Origin: Mucor racemosus
Lineage: Eukaryota; Mucoromycota; Mucoromycetes; Mucorales; Mucoraceae
Direction of reading: 5' to 3'
DNA: 64,000 bases
Assembly: GCA_027405735.1 (NCBI GenBank)
Contig: JAPEHQ010000001.1
Span: 1,736,001-1,800,000, forward strand
The notes below the pieces were generated by a model. The model was not told the DNA's origin, did not search any database, and saw only the letters and a program-made list of their open reading frames with translations. Below, in pieces: positions 1 to 11,829 of this stretch; within the stretch, counting starts at the first letter, position 1, and the number at the start of each line of letters is the position of its first letter. The translations under genes were made by a program, and so were the position numbers.

Positions 1-1128
1 GCCATTTATGGTCTCCGTAACAAGAAGAATGTCTCTGTATTTATTCTTCACCCCAATGGCCGTGTAAGCCCTATTCAAGAAGCTCAAATGACCACTGTTT
101 TGGATGAAAATGTACACAATTTCTCTGTTGAAGGTACATTTGATGATTGTCAAGATATTGTCAAGAACTTGTTTGGTAATAAGGAATTCAACAACCGTCA
201 TCATTTGGGTGCTGTCAACTCTATTAATTGGGCTCGTATTTTGGCTCAAACTGTCTATTATTTCCAAGCTTACTTTTCCCTTTTGCGTTCTTTGAACATT
301 GATCCTGCTTCTCCTGAAGCTGATGCCATCAAGTTTGATTTCTCAGTTCCTACTGGTAACTTTGGTGACGTTTTGGCCGGTTATTTTGCTTATCGTATGG
401 GTCTTCCCACCAACAAGTTATTGATTGCTACTAATGAGAACGATATTCTTTACCGATTCTTTGCCTCTCATGCCTATGAGAAGCAAACCGGTACTGATGG
501 TGGTGTCAAGGCTACCTTGTCTCCTGCTATGGATATCTTGGTTTCTTCCAATTTTGAGCGTTTGTTATGGTATCTCGTCCGTGAGACTGAGGCTGATGAG
601 GGTAAGACTGATAATGAGGAGTTGTGTGACAAGGCTGGTCAAACCGTTAACGGTTGGATGCAAGAGTTAAAGGAAAATGGTGTTTTCCGTGTCTCTGATA
701 AGGCTGTATTGAAGGCTCGTGAGATCTTTGATGCTGCTCGTGTCACTGATGTTGAGACATCTGCCGCTATTCTTTCTTACTATGTCCCCAAGGATGCTGA
801 CCAAGCTCCTTATGTTCTTGATCCTCATACCGCTGTTGGTGTAGCTGCTGCTGATGAATTTATTCAACGTACTGAACTCAAGACTTATCCCGCTGGTGCT
901 GATATTCTCATTTGTTTGGCTACTGCTCATCCTGCCAAGTTTTCTGAAGCTGTTGAAGCATCATTAAAGACTTCTCCTGGTTTTGATTTCGCTAAGGATG
1001 TCTTGCCTAAAGAATTCCATGGTTTATTAGAAAAAGAGCGTAGAGTTACTCATGTTGAACGTGCCGACCCTCAATTAGTCATGGATGTTATTGAAAAGGA
1101 ATTACGTGAAGAGGGTATTTCTTTCTAA
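1..1128 (+). CDS. THR4: Threonine synthase, 3' part (5' end outside window)
   Basis: The reading frame is open from base 1 and codes for the last 375 residues, so the N-terminal third lies outside the window. Threonine synthase converts O-phosphohomoserine to threonine with pyridoxal phosphate. The visible part starts just after the usual SGDTG segment with AIYGLRNKKNVSVFILHPNG and contains QMTTVLDENVHN, the GTFDDCQDIVK block, RHHLGAVNSINWARILAQ and the fold-type II segment FSVPTGNFGDVLAGY, all characteristic of the long fungal THR4 form. The protein ends in KELREEGISF. No intron is seen in this part. An AATAAA at about 1227 could serve for polyadenylation. Assignment is by recognised family motifs and is very secure. 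Confidence 0.96.
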   Translation, partial: AIYGLRNKKNVSVFILHPNGRVSPIQEAQMTTVLDENVHNFSVEGTFDDCQDIVKNLFGNKEFNNRHHLGAVNSINWARILAQTVYYFQAYFSLLRSLNIDPASPEADAIKFDFSVPTGNFGDVLAGYFAYRMGLPTNKLLIATNENDILYRFFASHAYEKQTGTDGGVKATLSPAMDILVSSNFERLLWYLVRETEADEGKTDNEELCDKAGQTVNGWMQELKENGVFRVSDKAVLKAREIFDAARVTDVETSAAILSYYVPKDADQAPYVLDPHTAVGVAAADEFIQRTELKTYPAGADILICLATAHPAKFSEAVEASLKTSPGFDFAKDVLPKEFHGLLEKERRVTHVERADPQLVMDVIEKELREEGISF

Positions 1129-2358
1129 AAAAAATCTTGTAAATCAATTTAATCATATAAACTTCATCATCACTTTTCAATCCCTCCCAATTCGTTATTG
1201 TATATCATAGATTATTGTCTAGCAAAATAAATGAAAAAGCACAGACACTTTGTGTAACCATTTTATCATTAATCTATTTAATAGTTTGTAAATTAAAATG
1301 AAAATCAAGGGATGTTTGATGAGGATTCAATTGCAAATGCAATTTTTTGATGAGTTTTTTTATTATTATTATTATTCATTGCTGCAAATTTAATGGCCTT
1401 TTCAACCGAAAATGTATTCAAATAGAAGTTTCACTGTTGATGCAGATGTACGTTTGTTTCTAGATATAATAGTATAAAAAGATTATTGAGGGAATATATA
1501 ATATTCACTTCACCAAGCCTATAAATCGGGGTTAAATCAATGGATGGAATGCATGGTAATGATTCTTTAAAATGATAAATTGATGGAGTGTTTACGAGTC
1601 GACTTCTCTTTTACTTTTTTATTTCAGCTCTCAGCTATTTAGTCCTCACTTACTATGTCTGCTTTTGATGCGATATACGTAGTGGAATGATGGGTGGAAG
1701 TAAAAGTGCCCCGTAAATCTACAGGGCCTAGGAAATATAGTAAAAGGAATTATTTTGTTATAAACTTGCAAGTTATGCAGAAGAGCTTTACATCACATGT
1801 AGAAATGCAAAAATTCAATTAAAAACTATGATTGCATTTTCGCAATTGGATATGGGCAAAATTGCTTCAGCTTGTATCAAGCAAATTCAAAAATCTCTAG
1901 TAAGCTTCAATCCCGCGTATTAAGTTTATATTGTTCAATTACATTACCTTTTAAAATACAATGAACTATGAATAAGCTAATGATATATTAGTGTATGCAA
2001 CATGCATACAAGGCAAGAATTGCATTATTGATTTTAATGAAGGGATTTCAAAAAAGCCATGCATCGAGAATGATTGGTTGACATTCACAATGGTGAGAAG
2101 CATTATTAAAGCCATAAATCAAGTTTACATAGTTCTCATAGTTGAACAGCTTTTCAAGGCAAACCAACAAAATAAAAATACAATTAAAAAATTTGGCATC
2201 TATGAATTACTTTTATATTAATTTTATAATTATTTTCATAAATGTAAACTTACAAAAATTGTTTAAAACCTTACCGAAATAATACTAATATACTGTAACA
2301 TTAATTCTGTATGAATTAAGATATGTAATCCATCAAGAAACCATCAATGCCTGAGTGT
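1129..2358. other. Intergenic region, no gene seen
   Basis: AT-rich DNA between the 3' ends of two convergent genes. It holds a short (TTA)n microsatellite near 1359-1378. The longest open frame (about 76 codons near 1991) has no recognisable motif and is probably chance. Confidence 0.6.
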
Positions 2359-4335
2359 TCAAATGTTAACAATTCGTTTTATTTTATTGCAGTCATTTAA
2401 ATGATTTCCTCTATATTTTATCAAATATTCACCATTTTCTCTAAAAGTAACTGTTTTATTTACAGGACATCCCTGTTTTACAAAAGAAAAATAGATCAGA
2501 AACAATAAATTTATAGAGAAAATATTGATTAAAAAAAAGAAGCTTACCATCATGCTGTTTGAACATTTATAATATATACTCTTCTGTCCTGTACTTTTAT
2601 GTATAGTGTTTCCATTATTTTTCCAAACATATTCGTCATTGTATGGAAACTCTCTTGTTTCGATGACCATACTAATAGCTTGCATTTCTCTCCTTCTTCT
2701 TCGAGGTCTGTTTGCCAAATCAGAGTGGTTTTGCTTTGATAAACGATTATCTGGCGGCAGTAATAGCTTTTTCGGTGGACGCGATGAGCTAATTACATTA
2801 TTTATAGCTTGTACATTGCTACTGCTGTATATATTACTGCTACTACTGTCATCATCTAGAGATGTGGATCTTTGTTGATTTATAGTCAATGGACTCCTAT
2901 CGCTATATAAGATATTTTCTGTTGGAACGCTTAATTTTCTCTTGCCTTGCAGTGATCCACTACTAAAGTTGTCAAGGCCTGTTATTTCTCTGTCTAAAAT
3001 CTATACAATTAATCATGAAATAGTACCTTGATCTATCAGATATATCGTCAAAAGGTAAAGCTTCTAGAATTGATACTTCAAATGAATCCAAAGTCGAAAT
3101 GTTTTTGAATCGTTTAGGTCGGTCGATAGATGATACAGTGTCTCTACGTAAATTTGCTGTTGATGAAGATGATTCTTCGTTTCGTCCATGTGATTGAAGG
3201 GATACATTGATTGGTGGCAATGTATTTGTTCCAATAGCATTGATAAATGGTTTTTCTTCGTATGGTGATCTAGGTAAAGTTGGTGCATAATTTTTAGAAT
3301 CTCTTCGAGAATGAAGAGACTCTATTGTTTGTAATTGACGATTAGAGTTTTCTAAATTTTCATTTGGAGAAAGTAAATGACTAATACTTCCATGCCGTTT
3401 TTCTCGAGATACTGATGATTCGGGTTGAGTAACAGCGAGGTATGACAAAGAAAAATAATCGCTAGTATCTGATAGTTTATATGATGGATTTACGTCTCTT
3501 TTACGTTTTTCTTCAGGTTGCGACAACTGCTCTTGATCATTGTTTATTTGGGTATACTTTGCAGATGCATATGGCGACTCAATTAACTCTGTAGTATTTG
3601 AGTGCAGGTAATTGATATCGTAATTTGGTAACGACTGTCTTGCTTTGCCTTTACCTGTATAAGGGCTACTTGAGTCTTTAGATGACATTATCTTTGGAGT
3701 TTCATGTTGATCGTTACAAGTATTTGTAGAAGCATCAATTCGATTAGAATATGCTTGATTGGATAATGAATCTGTATCAGCAAATTAATAAAAAACGATT
3801 CTTAAAGGTTTTATATATACTTGCCTCTTTTTGAGAGAATAAAGTATTCCAACTCTTTTTGTCGCAGTCTGGCCTCTTCGGCCTTTCTTCTATCTTCTTC
3901 AACTTTAGTAGAAAGTATCAAACTCAAGACTTCAGGATGGTCTCCATATTTTTGTATAACATCATGAAGGTCAAATGTATGCGGTATAAGATCTTCTTGA
4001 GTTTCTGGTATATGATTTGAAGTATTATGCAATTGGTTAGGTATGAGGGATTGGGATGCGAATGCTTTTTTAAAGGGATTTTGACTGTAATTGCAATCAA
4101 TTTCTAACTTTGATAGATCATTTTGATAATCATACATGGTAGATTCTAACAATAAAAAATGTATTCATTAAAAACAATGTTTGGCCTAATGTTTCAGATA
4201 TTTTCTACCATTGGCGCTATGTTCAGGTAATGAGTTAATATTGTTATTATAAAATGAGGGATCTTTGTTTTTGACTTCTGATTGCTTTTGACTTGCTGTT
4301 GATCTTTGCAAATTAAGCCCTTTTTCCATTACCAT
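2359..4335 (-). CDS. WRKY/GCM1-like zinc-finger protein
   Basis: Five exons read on the minus strand: 4335-4209, 4145-3825, 3771-3027, 2962-2548 and 2472-2359, giving about 573 residues. Residues near the N-terminus hold a conserved-looking charged helix (HDVIQKYGDHPEVLSLILS, then VEEDRRKAEEARLRQKELEY). A long Ser/Asn-rich linker follows. The C-terminal ~80 residues look like a WRKY/FLYWCH/GCM1 zinc finger: a basic RPRRRRRE patch, EYVWKNNG, then YYKCSNSMMGC, GEYLIKYRG and NHLNDC, i.e. C-x6-C-x21-H-x3-C. That suggests a DNA-binding regulator. Intron 2 uses a GC-AG boundary (GAG|GCAAGT at 3825/3824). The start could also be the ATG at 4329. Exon 4 could begin at 2989 instead of 2962 in the same frame. 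The specific regulatory role is unknown. Confidence 0.72.
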
Positions 4336-7300
4336 TTAACAGAGTTTTTTTGTTTTTTATGAATTAAAAACAAAAAGTAAAAAAGGGATTATAAGAACCA
4401 AGTAGCTGAAGTAGAAAAGCTAAAAATAATCTGATTTTTGATTTTCGTCCTTCGAAGTAGCCCGATTTGCTTCCTGTCTTTCTTGGTTTTTTTGTGGGAT
4501 ACAAGAAAAAAAAAACTGTAAAAATAAAGGCCCAATTACTTTGATAGATTTGTTGGTAAAATGCAGTATGAATCACATAATTGTTGCTATTTTCAATGAC
4601 AATTTTCCTTTATAAAATGGCATGTCATTTAGCACATCTATTCACATAAACACCAACATTCTATTAATTCAATTGGGATTTCTCTTGTTTGGTTAGCCTT
4701 CATTTATTACAAATTTACACATTAGTAACATTTTATTATTGAATTCATTACCTAAGAATAATAGATATATACACTAGTAAGATATTATATCTATCTGCGC
4801 TATAGTACTGGCAATGATTGGTGCTTCCATTAAAGAAAGTTAGAAATTAGACTCAAGGAAGATACCACTAAGATACCTATGAAACTATTCATTCTAATCG
4901 GAAATGTACATACAATTCATGAATATATAAATTAAACAGTTATACAGTCAAGACATGAAAATACTGAGATGATATTACCAATTCAAGGTTACATAGAAGA
5001 TCATAAGTTTTGTTCATTTGGGAATGAATCACATCGTCTTCAATGGTAAAAAAAAAATTCTATTGAATTCCCGCGAATATGTTAGTAAGCTTATTGAAAA
5101 CAAAAAACAAAAAAACTAACAAATTCTCGGTAGCATATTTCATTAAATTAATTTTAAGGCTCAATAAAAATTAGAGATATCAAAAGCTGGGGATAGTTCA
5201 TAACGTTTACTCGGTCAAAGTTCCCAAGTAGGACGGTGTTTAGTTATAGCGTCCACAAGGTTTTTCTTTGTGTTATTCTTTTGTTACATATTTAACTCGG
5301 TCCAGAGGTTATAATATCACCGCTTTATTTACTTTAACCTTCAAACTGGGCTTCAACCTAAATGCAAAAGTGATCCAATTGTCTTCAAAAATGTGTAAAA
5401 AGTAACCTTATTAAGGTGTTGTGTGGTAAATAGTAGAAAAGAGAACAACGAATTTGTAATCAAAAAATCTCGGCTTTTCCCCATGAGCTCGGTCAACAAA
5501 CCACCATTTTTTCCCCCTGGTAAAAATAAGTAGGGACCTCAGGGTTTTCGGGTTCTCAATAACTTTTTTAAAAACAAAACCTAACATTTAATGGAAAATA
5601 CCGGGTCGAATTAATTTAAATCGATAGTATATCAATTATAGGTTTTTCTTAGTATCCATAGACTTTTTTTGATTTTTGTTTGTAAATGATGAAATATAGA
5701 TGCGACATTTCTTAATTTTTCTCACAAAAGATTTGGAAATTTAAAGAATTTTATAAATCTAAGAAAAATATTTGAGAGATTTAAATGATTATGAAACCAT
5801 ATTACATGAAATTTTTGTTTACAATTATTTGTCATACTATCACTACTGCTTTGAGATCGAGACCATTAAAATGAATTCGAGGGCGGGGAGCTACTACTTT
5901 AAATTCAGACATTTCAGGACAATTTCCAGCTGAATTTCGGATGATTGTAGTGGTATAATGAGACAAACCCCAAATGAAATCTGGATACAATGAGAATGTA
6001 AATTCATAGAAATTGGAAATAAATTTGAGATGAACAAGATAAATTTGTCATACTCAAAATAATCAAGGTTAAGTAGTATAAAATACCACATGATGCAGCG
6101 GCATCTTTTAATTAGTTTTGCTACATATAAAGCAGCTAATCTTCTCTTGCTAGGGTTCAAGCTATATCGTTCATATATCTAATAGTATATCTGGTTTTTT
6201 CTCTTGAGTTTTACATTGTAAAGTTTGCGTATGTCTTGCTTCTGATGAAGTCAAATGGTCCTATTTAATTTGAATATCCAGTAATACATTTACCAAGTAG
6301 TTAATCTATAGCTGCTTAATCAACAGGGATTATGGGATAAACCAATGTATATACCGTTTCAAGTATAGCTAAAAAGGAATAAAGAGTTAAATATCAAGGT
6401 ATTTTACTCGCTTATTATGAATACTGCTTATTCTACATTTACGAGTGTTTTCATTTCCTGTTAAAATCTTGTTTGAAATAAAGCAAACAATATTTCTCGA
6501 TTGAAGTTTGGCCTTCTGGTATATTATAATGTCTTTTTTTTTCTTGTTTATGATTTAAAAAATGTTAAACACATACAGAAAAAGATATGTTTTCCTAGAG
6601 GGTCGCTCTCCATTCGTATGCCCCAAGATAAATATTTATTTATTCCAAAACGTTTATTCACTCTTCATCACGGTTTACGATTTGGATCCATCTTCGTGTT
6701 GCATGAAGATCTCCAAAGAAGTAGGTGATTATTTTTTATCAATATGGAATGTCTACTAAATCTTCTTTTTCTACTTTTTTTTTATATATTCATCTCAAAT
6801 GAATTCTCTGCTTGCTCCAATTTCACTTTCATTTGGTCTCAAATCTCATTCTCATTTCATCCAAACTTTAATTTTATTTCATCTAAAAAATAATAACTTC
6901 GTCAGAATTTAAAGTGAATAAACTGTGATAAGGGGCGATTCAAATCACAGCATAAATCAACTTTGGGCCCAAGCATGCGTAGCGCAAAACATATTATATA
7001 GTCAAGATTAAATATTAAAAAGTTCATCTTAACTTTATTTCATTTAAAAACATAACTGAAGTTTCCAGTGAACATATAATCAATAGATACAAAATAGCGC
7101 TACGTATATATACAAAAATTTAGTAGTAGGTAAAACGTGTATATATAAACTGTATTATATATATATAATAACAAAAATTTTATAATCTATAAAAGTTACG
7201 GTCATCAATATTGAAAATACCAGATCTCGTTCGATCTCCACAGGAAAACAATATCTGTTAATTCAGTATATATAATAAAAAATGATTTTTAGATTTTTTC

Positions 7301-7474
7301 CATGTGGAAGCTAAACAATCACATTCTATGATATTTATGTAATTATTTTTCTTACTCATTAATCAATAAAAAAAATTACAATTTATTTTGTTTGTCATGT
7401 CCTTCACAACGTATTTTGACTTGCTGTAGTACACAAAAAAACTACACTGGATAAGTTGAAATGAATTCTAATAT
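4336..7474. other. Intergenic region, no gene seen
   Basis: About 3 kb of AT-rich DNA upstream of the zinc-finger gene. All open frames are under 90 codons and show no family motif. The stretch 5200-5560 is richer in G+C than its surroundings and contains CTCGGTC three times (5209, 5296, 5489), which may be a decayed repeat. Nothing else can be supported. Confidence 0.5.
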
Positions 7475-8765
7475 TAAATTTGAAAAAATTGATAGTTTCA
7501 ATCTTCAAAATTGGGGTATGTCTTCTTTCTATAACTAACCTCATAATAAATATTTTTTTAAGATATACCCTAGACACTACTAAATAGAAATAAATTGATC
7601 GCATTATGCTACCTATCCCTAAATTTATTTTATATCTCACGAAAGACTCAAAAACGCGTAAAATTCACCGCTTTTCCCTTGAAAACTGGGTCTCATTTTT
7701 CATCCCTGCTCTACTTTTTGTTTTCACTAAAAAACACCAAGAAAAAAATATATGCCAATGTACCTGAGATGCTCACCTGTAATCCAAAAACAAGTATTCG
7801 GAAATATCCTACTTTTTACAGTTGGTACTAATTTTTCAGTGCTAAGGTTTCAGATTTTTTACGCGTATTTCACTGCTAATGGATTGAAAACTTTGAGGCT
7901 TCATATCTCCAGAAAAAATTAAGCTATACTGACACTTTCTAATAATAAAACTTACTTGTTTTGAAGTGCTCTATAACATATTTGAATATAAAAAAATTCC
8001 GAGCACCTTTATTTTTTTTCTTTTTTTTGACATTTCTATAGTAGATTTCAAAATATTGGCTAAATTGAGCAACATTTTTTTTGCATTCATGTCATCAAGC
8101 CCGTTAAGCTCTCTCGGACCCAATTTAGAGTTTTTCAAAATATTGATTTTTCGTGGAGTTATCCTCAAAAATGTGTACGAAAAGGTACCTCCATTTCTAG
8201 CTTCCATTTTTCCCTTATATACCCTCATCCCAAATTCTGAATCTGAAAAAAAAGTTATAAAAATATTGTTTTCTCTACGAAAACTGCAGCTAGAAGGTTC
8301 AGCAATAGCTTAATCGATAGATGATTTTGTTGCGCATTATATCCACAAATTATTTTTAAAACATGTTTATAAAAAGTGATGTGTATCTTCAAAAAACCTC
8401 AAAAATTTCAATTGCATTTTACACAAAACTTAATGTAAAATGTTTGTTTGAATTTTATTTAGATGGATGCAGAATTCAAAACCGTACAAAAACTATTTAA
8501 TATACTAGATCGACTTACTTTGCAGTTCATGAGCAATTAAACGATTTTGTTTTTTTCATCATTTTTCGTCCTTTTTTTTAAAATAAATTTTGGAACCCAG
8601 TTATCATAAGCTGTAAGCTCTGATATCGACTATTATTTTGATTATCTCGATGAAAAATCAATATTTTTGGCTGAAACAAAAAATACAGAGTAGCAATCAA
8701 TTAGATCTATATTATGAATACAAAAATTAAGCCCTGGATATTGAGTTTTAAGTTTTACAAAATAA
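7475..8765 (+). repeat. Dispersed repeat family R, copy R1
   Basis: One of five related copies in the window (R1-R5). The shared core runs from a block containing ATCTCACGAAAGACTC, through AACTGGGTCTC and CCAATGTACCTGAGAT, to TTCATGAGC and a terminal block near GATTATCTCGA. R1 shares a further ~190 bp upstream of the core with R2. It shows no terminal inverted repeat and no LTR-like TG...CA ends that I can define. The edges are approximate. Confidence 0.8.
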
Positions 8766-8976
8766 TAAACTAATATTTACAACTGCAGAAAACAAAAACA
8801 AAAAACCCCATCCTTGTGAATATTGATCCAATTAATCTCCAATTATACATAGTAGGTAGATTTAAATATATTCTGTATAAAAATTTATATTTCTACTTTT
8901 ACAAATTACTGTGAATTGAGAAAATCATCAGCAAAACATGATATTTCTGTCAAATAAAACTACCACCTGTTGTTGT

Positions 8977-9515
8977 GTCGTCCTATATTTTCATGTTTGA
9001 TAAATAATACTTAAAAAAGAATACAATTAAAAGAGAATGAGTAATGAATCAGTTCTTCAACTGTATAATAAAAATAAGATGTTGTTTATTTAGATATAAA
9101 AGTATGGCCTTTTACTGTATATTGATTCGACATTGAGATCCTGAGATGTCACAATTTAAGGTACTATTGAACCATTAGATCTGTTTGATAGTAATGTATT
9201 ATGGATTGAAATGGATCAATCATAATTTAACCGTTCTCGCCGAGCTTGTGAGCTGTCTTGTTTCAATGCTGCGCTAAATGTGCTTGGATATTGATTTGAT
9301 AGCTATTTGATTGATTAACCGTTGGGATGAAATAATATGGTGTCATAATTGAGGCCCAAGCGTTCTTGGTAATTTCTGAATTAAACTTATTACACTAAGA
9401 TTTTCTTATATCCGGTATCAAGACTTTGCATTTCAATACATGTCGTAGTCAATAGATTGTAAGATGTATTGATACTGTAGAAGGTGATAACATGTGGTAC
9501 TTGGTGGCATACAAC
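8977..9515 (+). mobile_element. Small non-coding element N, copy N1
   Basis: About 0.54 kb, homologous along its length (in inverse orientation) to 12034-12563. Shared landmarks include TACTTAAAAAAGAATACAAT, AGATCTGTTTGATA, AATATGGTGTCATAATTGAG and the end GGTGGCATACAAC. It has no coding capacity. Target duplication is not clear for this copy, unlike N2. Probably a non-autonomous transposon. Confidence 0.7.
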
Positions 9516-10654
9516 ATAATAATAAATCACAATTAATATTAGGCACCGGACTTATTTTAAGCTGTAAATATTCAAAATACAGGAGGTATTGAGAATGTTT
9601 TTGAAGTTTGACAACAACCATATAGTGTAATAAACAACTAGCATCTAGAAACAGTACTTTATTCGTTCGAAAATTATTCACAATTTGTACAAATTTTCAT
9701 TCTCACTTTATCTGGATTTTATTTTTATTCTTTCTCAATATATAACTACAATCGTCCAAAATACAATTGGAAATCGTCTGAAATGTCTGAATTTCAAGTG
9801 GAAATGCTGTAGTATTTTTTGATCATTAACTGCGGATTATCAGTAAATTAATTCACTCAAGAAAAAAAGGCTTACGATTTTCCAACATTTTTTTTTATAC
9901 TTATTTGCTTACAGTTATTTGAATCAATGTTCAAATGCAACATTTTAAAAAAAAATGGATGTAAAACACGTTATACTACAACTTTAAATATGCATAAATA
10001 GGATGTTTACTTATTAATTTCGGCGATTGTCATTGCCATATATGCTGATTTTGGCTGGTTTAGCGCTATTTCTAATTTTAAAATGGTCTGCTGGGCCATA
10101 AAACCTATTAGGGAAAAGGGGGTGCTTGATTCTTACGACTTAACCAGAAAATCAATGGGATGCTAAAACTATATCATCTTTAAGTACTGTTACAGCTATA
10201 GTATATATTTTGAAATTTGCAGCCCATTTGGATCAATATTTATTCATTTGAAGCATTTTTCCAGTTTCTAAATTTCTTTCAAGCAGAAGAAAAGACCTTT
10301 TTTTCAAAAACGTGTCCAAATATCCTTTAAAAACAGTTGTTAGCCAATGAAATTAAGATATGTTATTCGTACATCTACTGCGCATTAAGTGCAATTTTAA
10401 AATTCAATTTCGAACCATTATTTGATTGTATGAAAATTTCAAATAATATCCAGTAGTCGCGCTATTATATTAGGATTGGGCTTCGATTCGAATTTGAATC
10501 GAGTTTTAACGGAAATGGCCATTCGATTCGAGCTGGAAAACGGCCCGTTTTTTTTTGTAGCCAGATAAAAAACGGGGTGGGAGCAAGTATTAGTTCGCCT
10601 TAAGGGGACCGTTAATAGCAGCCTTGTCAAGTTAATATGGGATTATGAATTGAT
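9516..10654. other. Intergenic region, no gene seen
   Basis: AT-rich. Near 10475-10540 there is a local patch of TTCGA-containing short inverted motifs (for example CGATTCGAATTTGAATCG) of unknown meaning. No supported gene. Confidence 0.5.
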
Positions 10655-10796
10655 CACTATGAAAAAAAAAATCTCTTTATTCTCTTAATTGTGCCATATT
10701 AAGAAAAATAAGAAAATTTTTCACCGCTTATTTTTTTGAATTTCGTCTTAATATGGCATGATTAAGAGGATTAAGAGATTTTTTCTTCATAGTGAA
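10655..10796. mobile_element. Hairpin (MITE-like) element with ~51-bp inverted arms
   Basis: The left arm, starting TCACTATGAAAAAAAAAATC and ending GCCATATTAAGA, is repeated in inverse at the right end (TCTTAATATGGCATGATTAA through TTCATAGTGA). There are only a few mismatches and a ~40-bp AT-rich centre. The whole 142-bp unit can fold into one hairpin. This is typical of a miniature inverted-repeat element; no target duplication could be settled. Confidence 0.65.
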
Positions 10797-10804
10797 TAGC
10801 GTTC

Positions 10805-11180
10805 GCAAAATGACCGAGCCCAAGCGAGCGCAAGCAGTTTCAGCAAGCATTTGCCGAGTCTAAAATATTTGAAAATTACTCAAGCAAGCCCGAGCCTAAG
10901 CGATGGCTCGTCGAGCAGTTGCATAATACCGAGCATTCTCAGTTTTGAAAGCAAGCAAGCAAGCATAAATCAAGCAAGCAGGTTTATATGCAAGCAAGCC
11001 TATTTCAATTTGAGGCATTTCGAGCAAGCATACAAGTATTCTTTTAATGTTTTCATCAAGCGCCAAGCCGAAAATTGCTAAAAAAAATTAATCAAGCAAG
11101 CCAAAGCAAGTAATACTCTGAAAAAAGCGCAATTCAAGCGAGCCCAAGCATAGGGCTCGCTCGCACTGCTCGATTGCGAT
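10805..11180. repeat. GAGC/AAGC-rich short-motif block
   Basis: Dense imperfect repeats of CAAGC, AAGCAAGC and CGAGC over ~375 bp. The edges are richer in GAGC: GAGCCCAAGCGAGCGCAAGC on the left, and an approximate inverse, GGGCTCGCTCGCACTGCTCG, on the right. The composition is quite unlike the AT-rich surroundings. An open frame runs through it (10851-11081) but encodes only the repeat and is not called as a gene. Confidence 0.7.
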
Positions 11181-11829
11181 CATTAATAAAAACTTACTAC
11201 GTCTTCTCCTTTTGGTCGTGTGAATATGCACGTTGATATTGCCATTATTGGGCCCTCCTTGCAGTCCAACATCCCCATACTTGATACTATAGCTATACTA
11301 AATTTTAATGTCAATCCTCACTTATTCTAATGTAATTATTATATTCAGATATTAGATTATCAGTCTAAAGTATTTAGTTATTCTTGGCAACACTAATTAT
11401 TAATATTCTTTATTTTCTATCTTTCATTGTAAATCTAGATTATCAGAACTTAGCTTGTGTGATTATCAGTGTAATCATTTACAGTGTTTATATGACACAT
11501 ATGCTAAATATTTTAAGGCATAGTTTATTGCCATATTTAAACTACAACAAGTACGAGTTTTCATTTCTCCATTTCTACAGCAACTTGGGGAGGCTAAACC
11601 TTTTGCAATTCTGTAGATCAACACTAATTTAATAAGAATATATACCACAATGATCCATCGAGTATATGGATCGTTGCTTTACTTTATATATTTTGAATAA
11701 ACTTAGAAGAGTTAAAATTGTACTTCTCATTGCTTTGTTATATAATTACGTTTTTGTAGCAGGTTTCAGATGGTTTTTAAATGGCTTTCGAATATTTCGC
11801 CTAATATTAAGTCGAATTACGTAAAATCT
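11181..11829. other. Intergenic region, no gene seen
   Basis: AT-rich spacer between the GAGC/AAGC block and R2. An 82-codon open frame near 11384 has no recognisable feature. Confidence 0.5.

Noticed and set aside
2990..3026. A 37-nt intron in the zinc-finger gene
   Set aside because: A 64-nt intron ending at 2963 gives the same frame and a more normal length.
7475..8765. Family R as solo LTRs of a retrotransposon
   Set aside because: No TG...CA ends, no flanking 5-bp duplications and no reverse transcriptase or integrase frames anywhere in the window.
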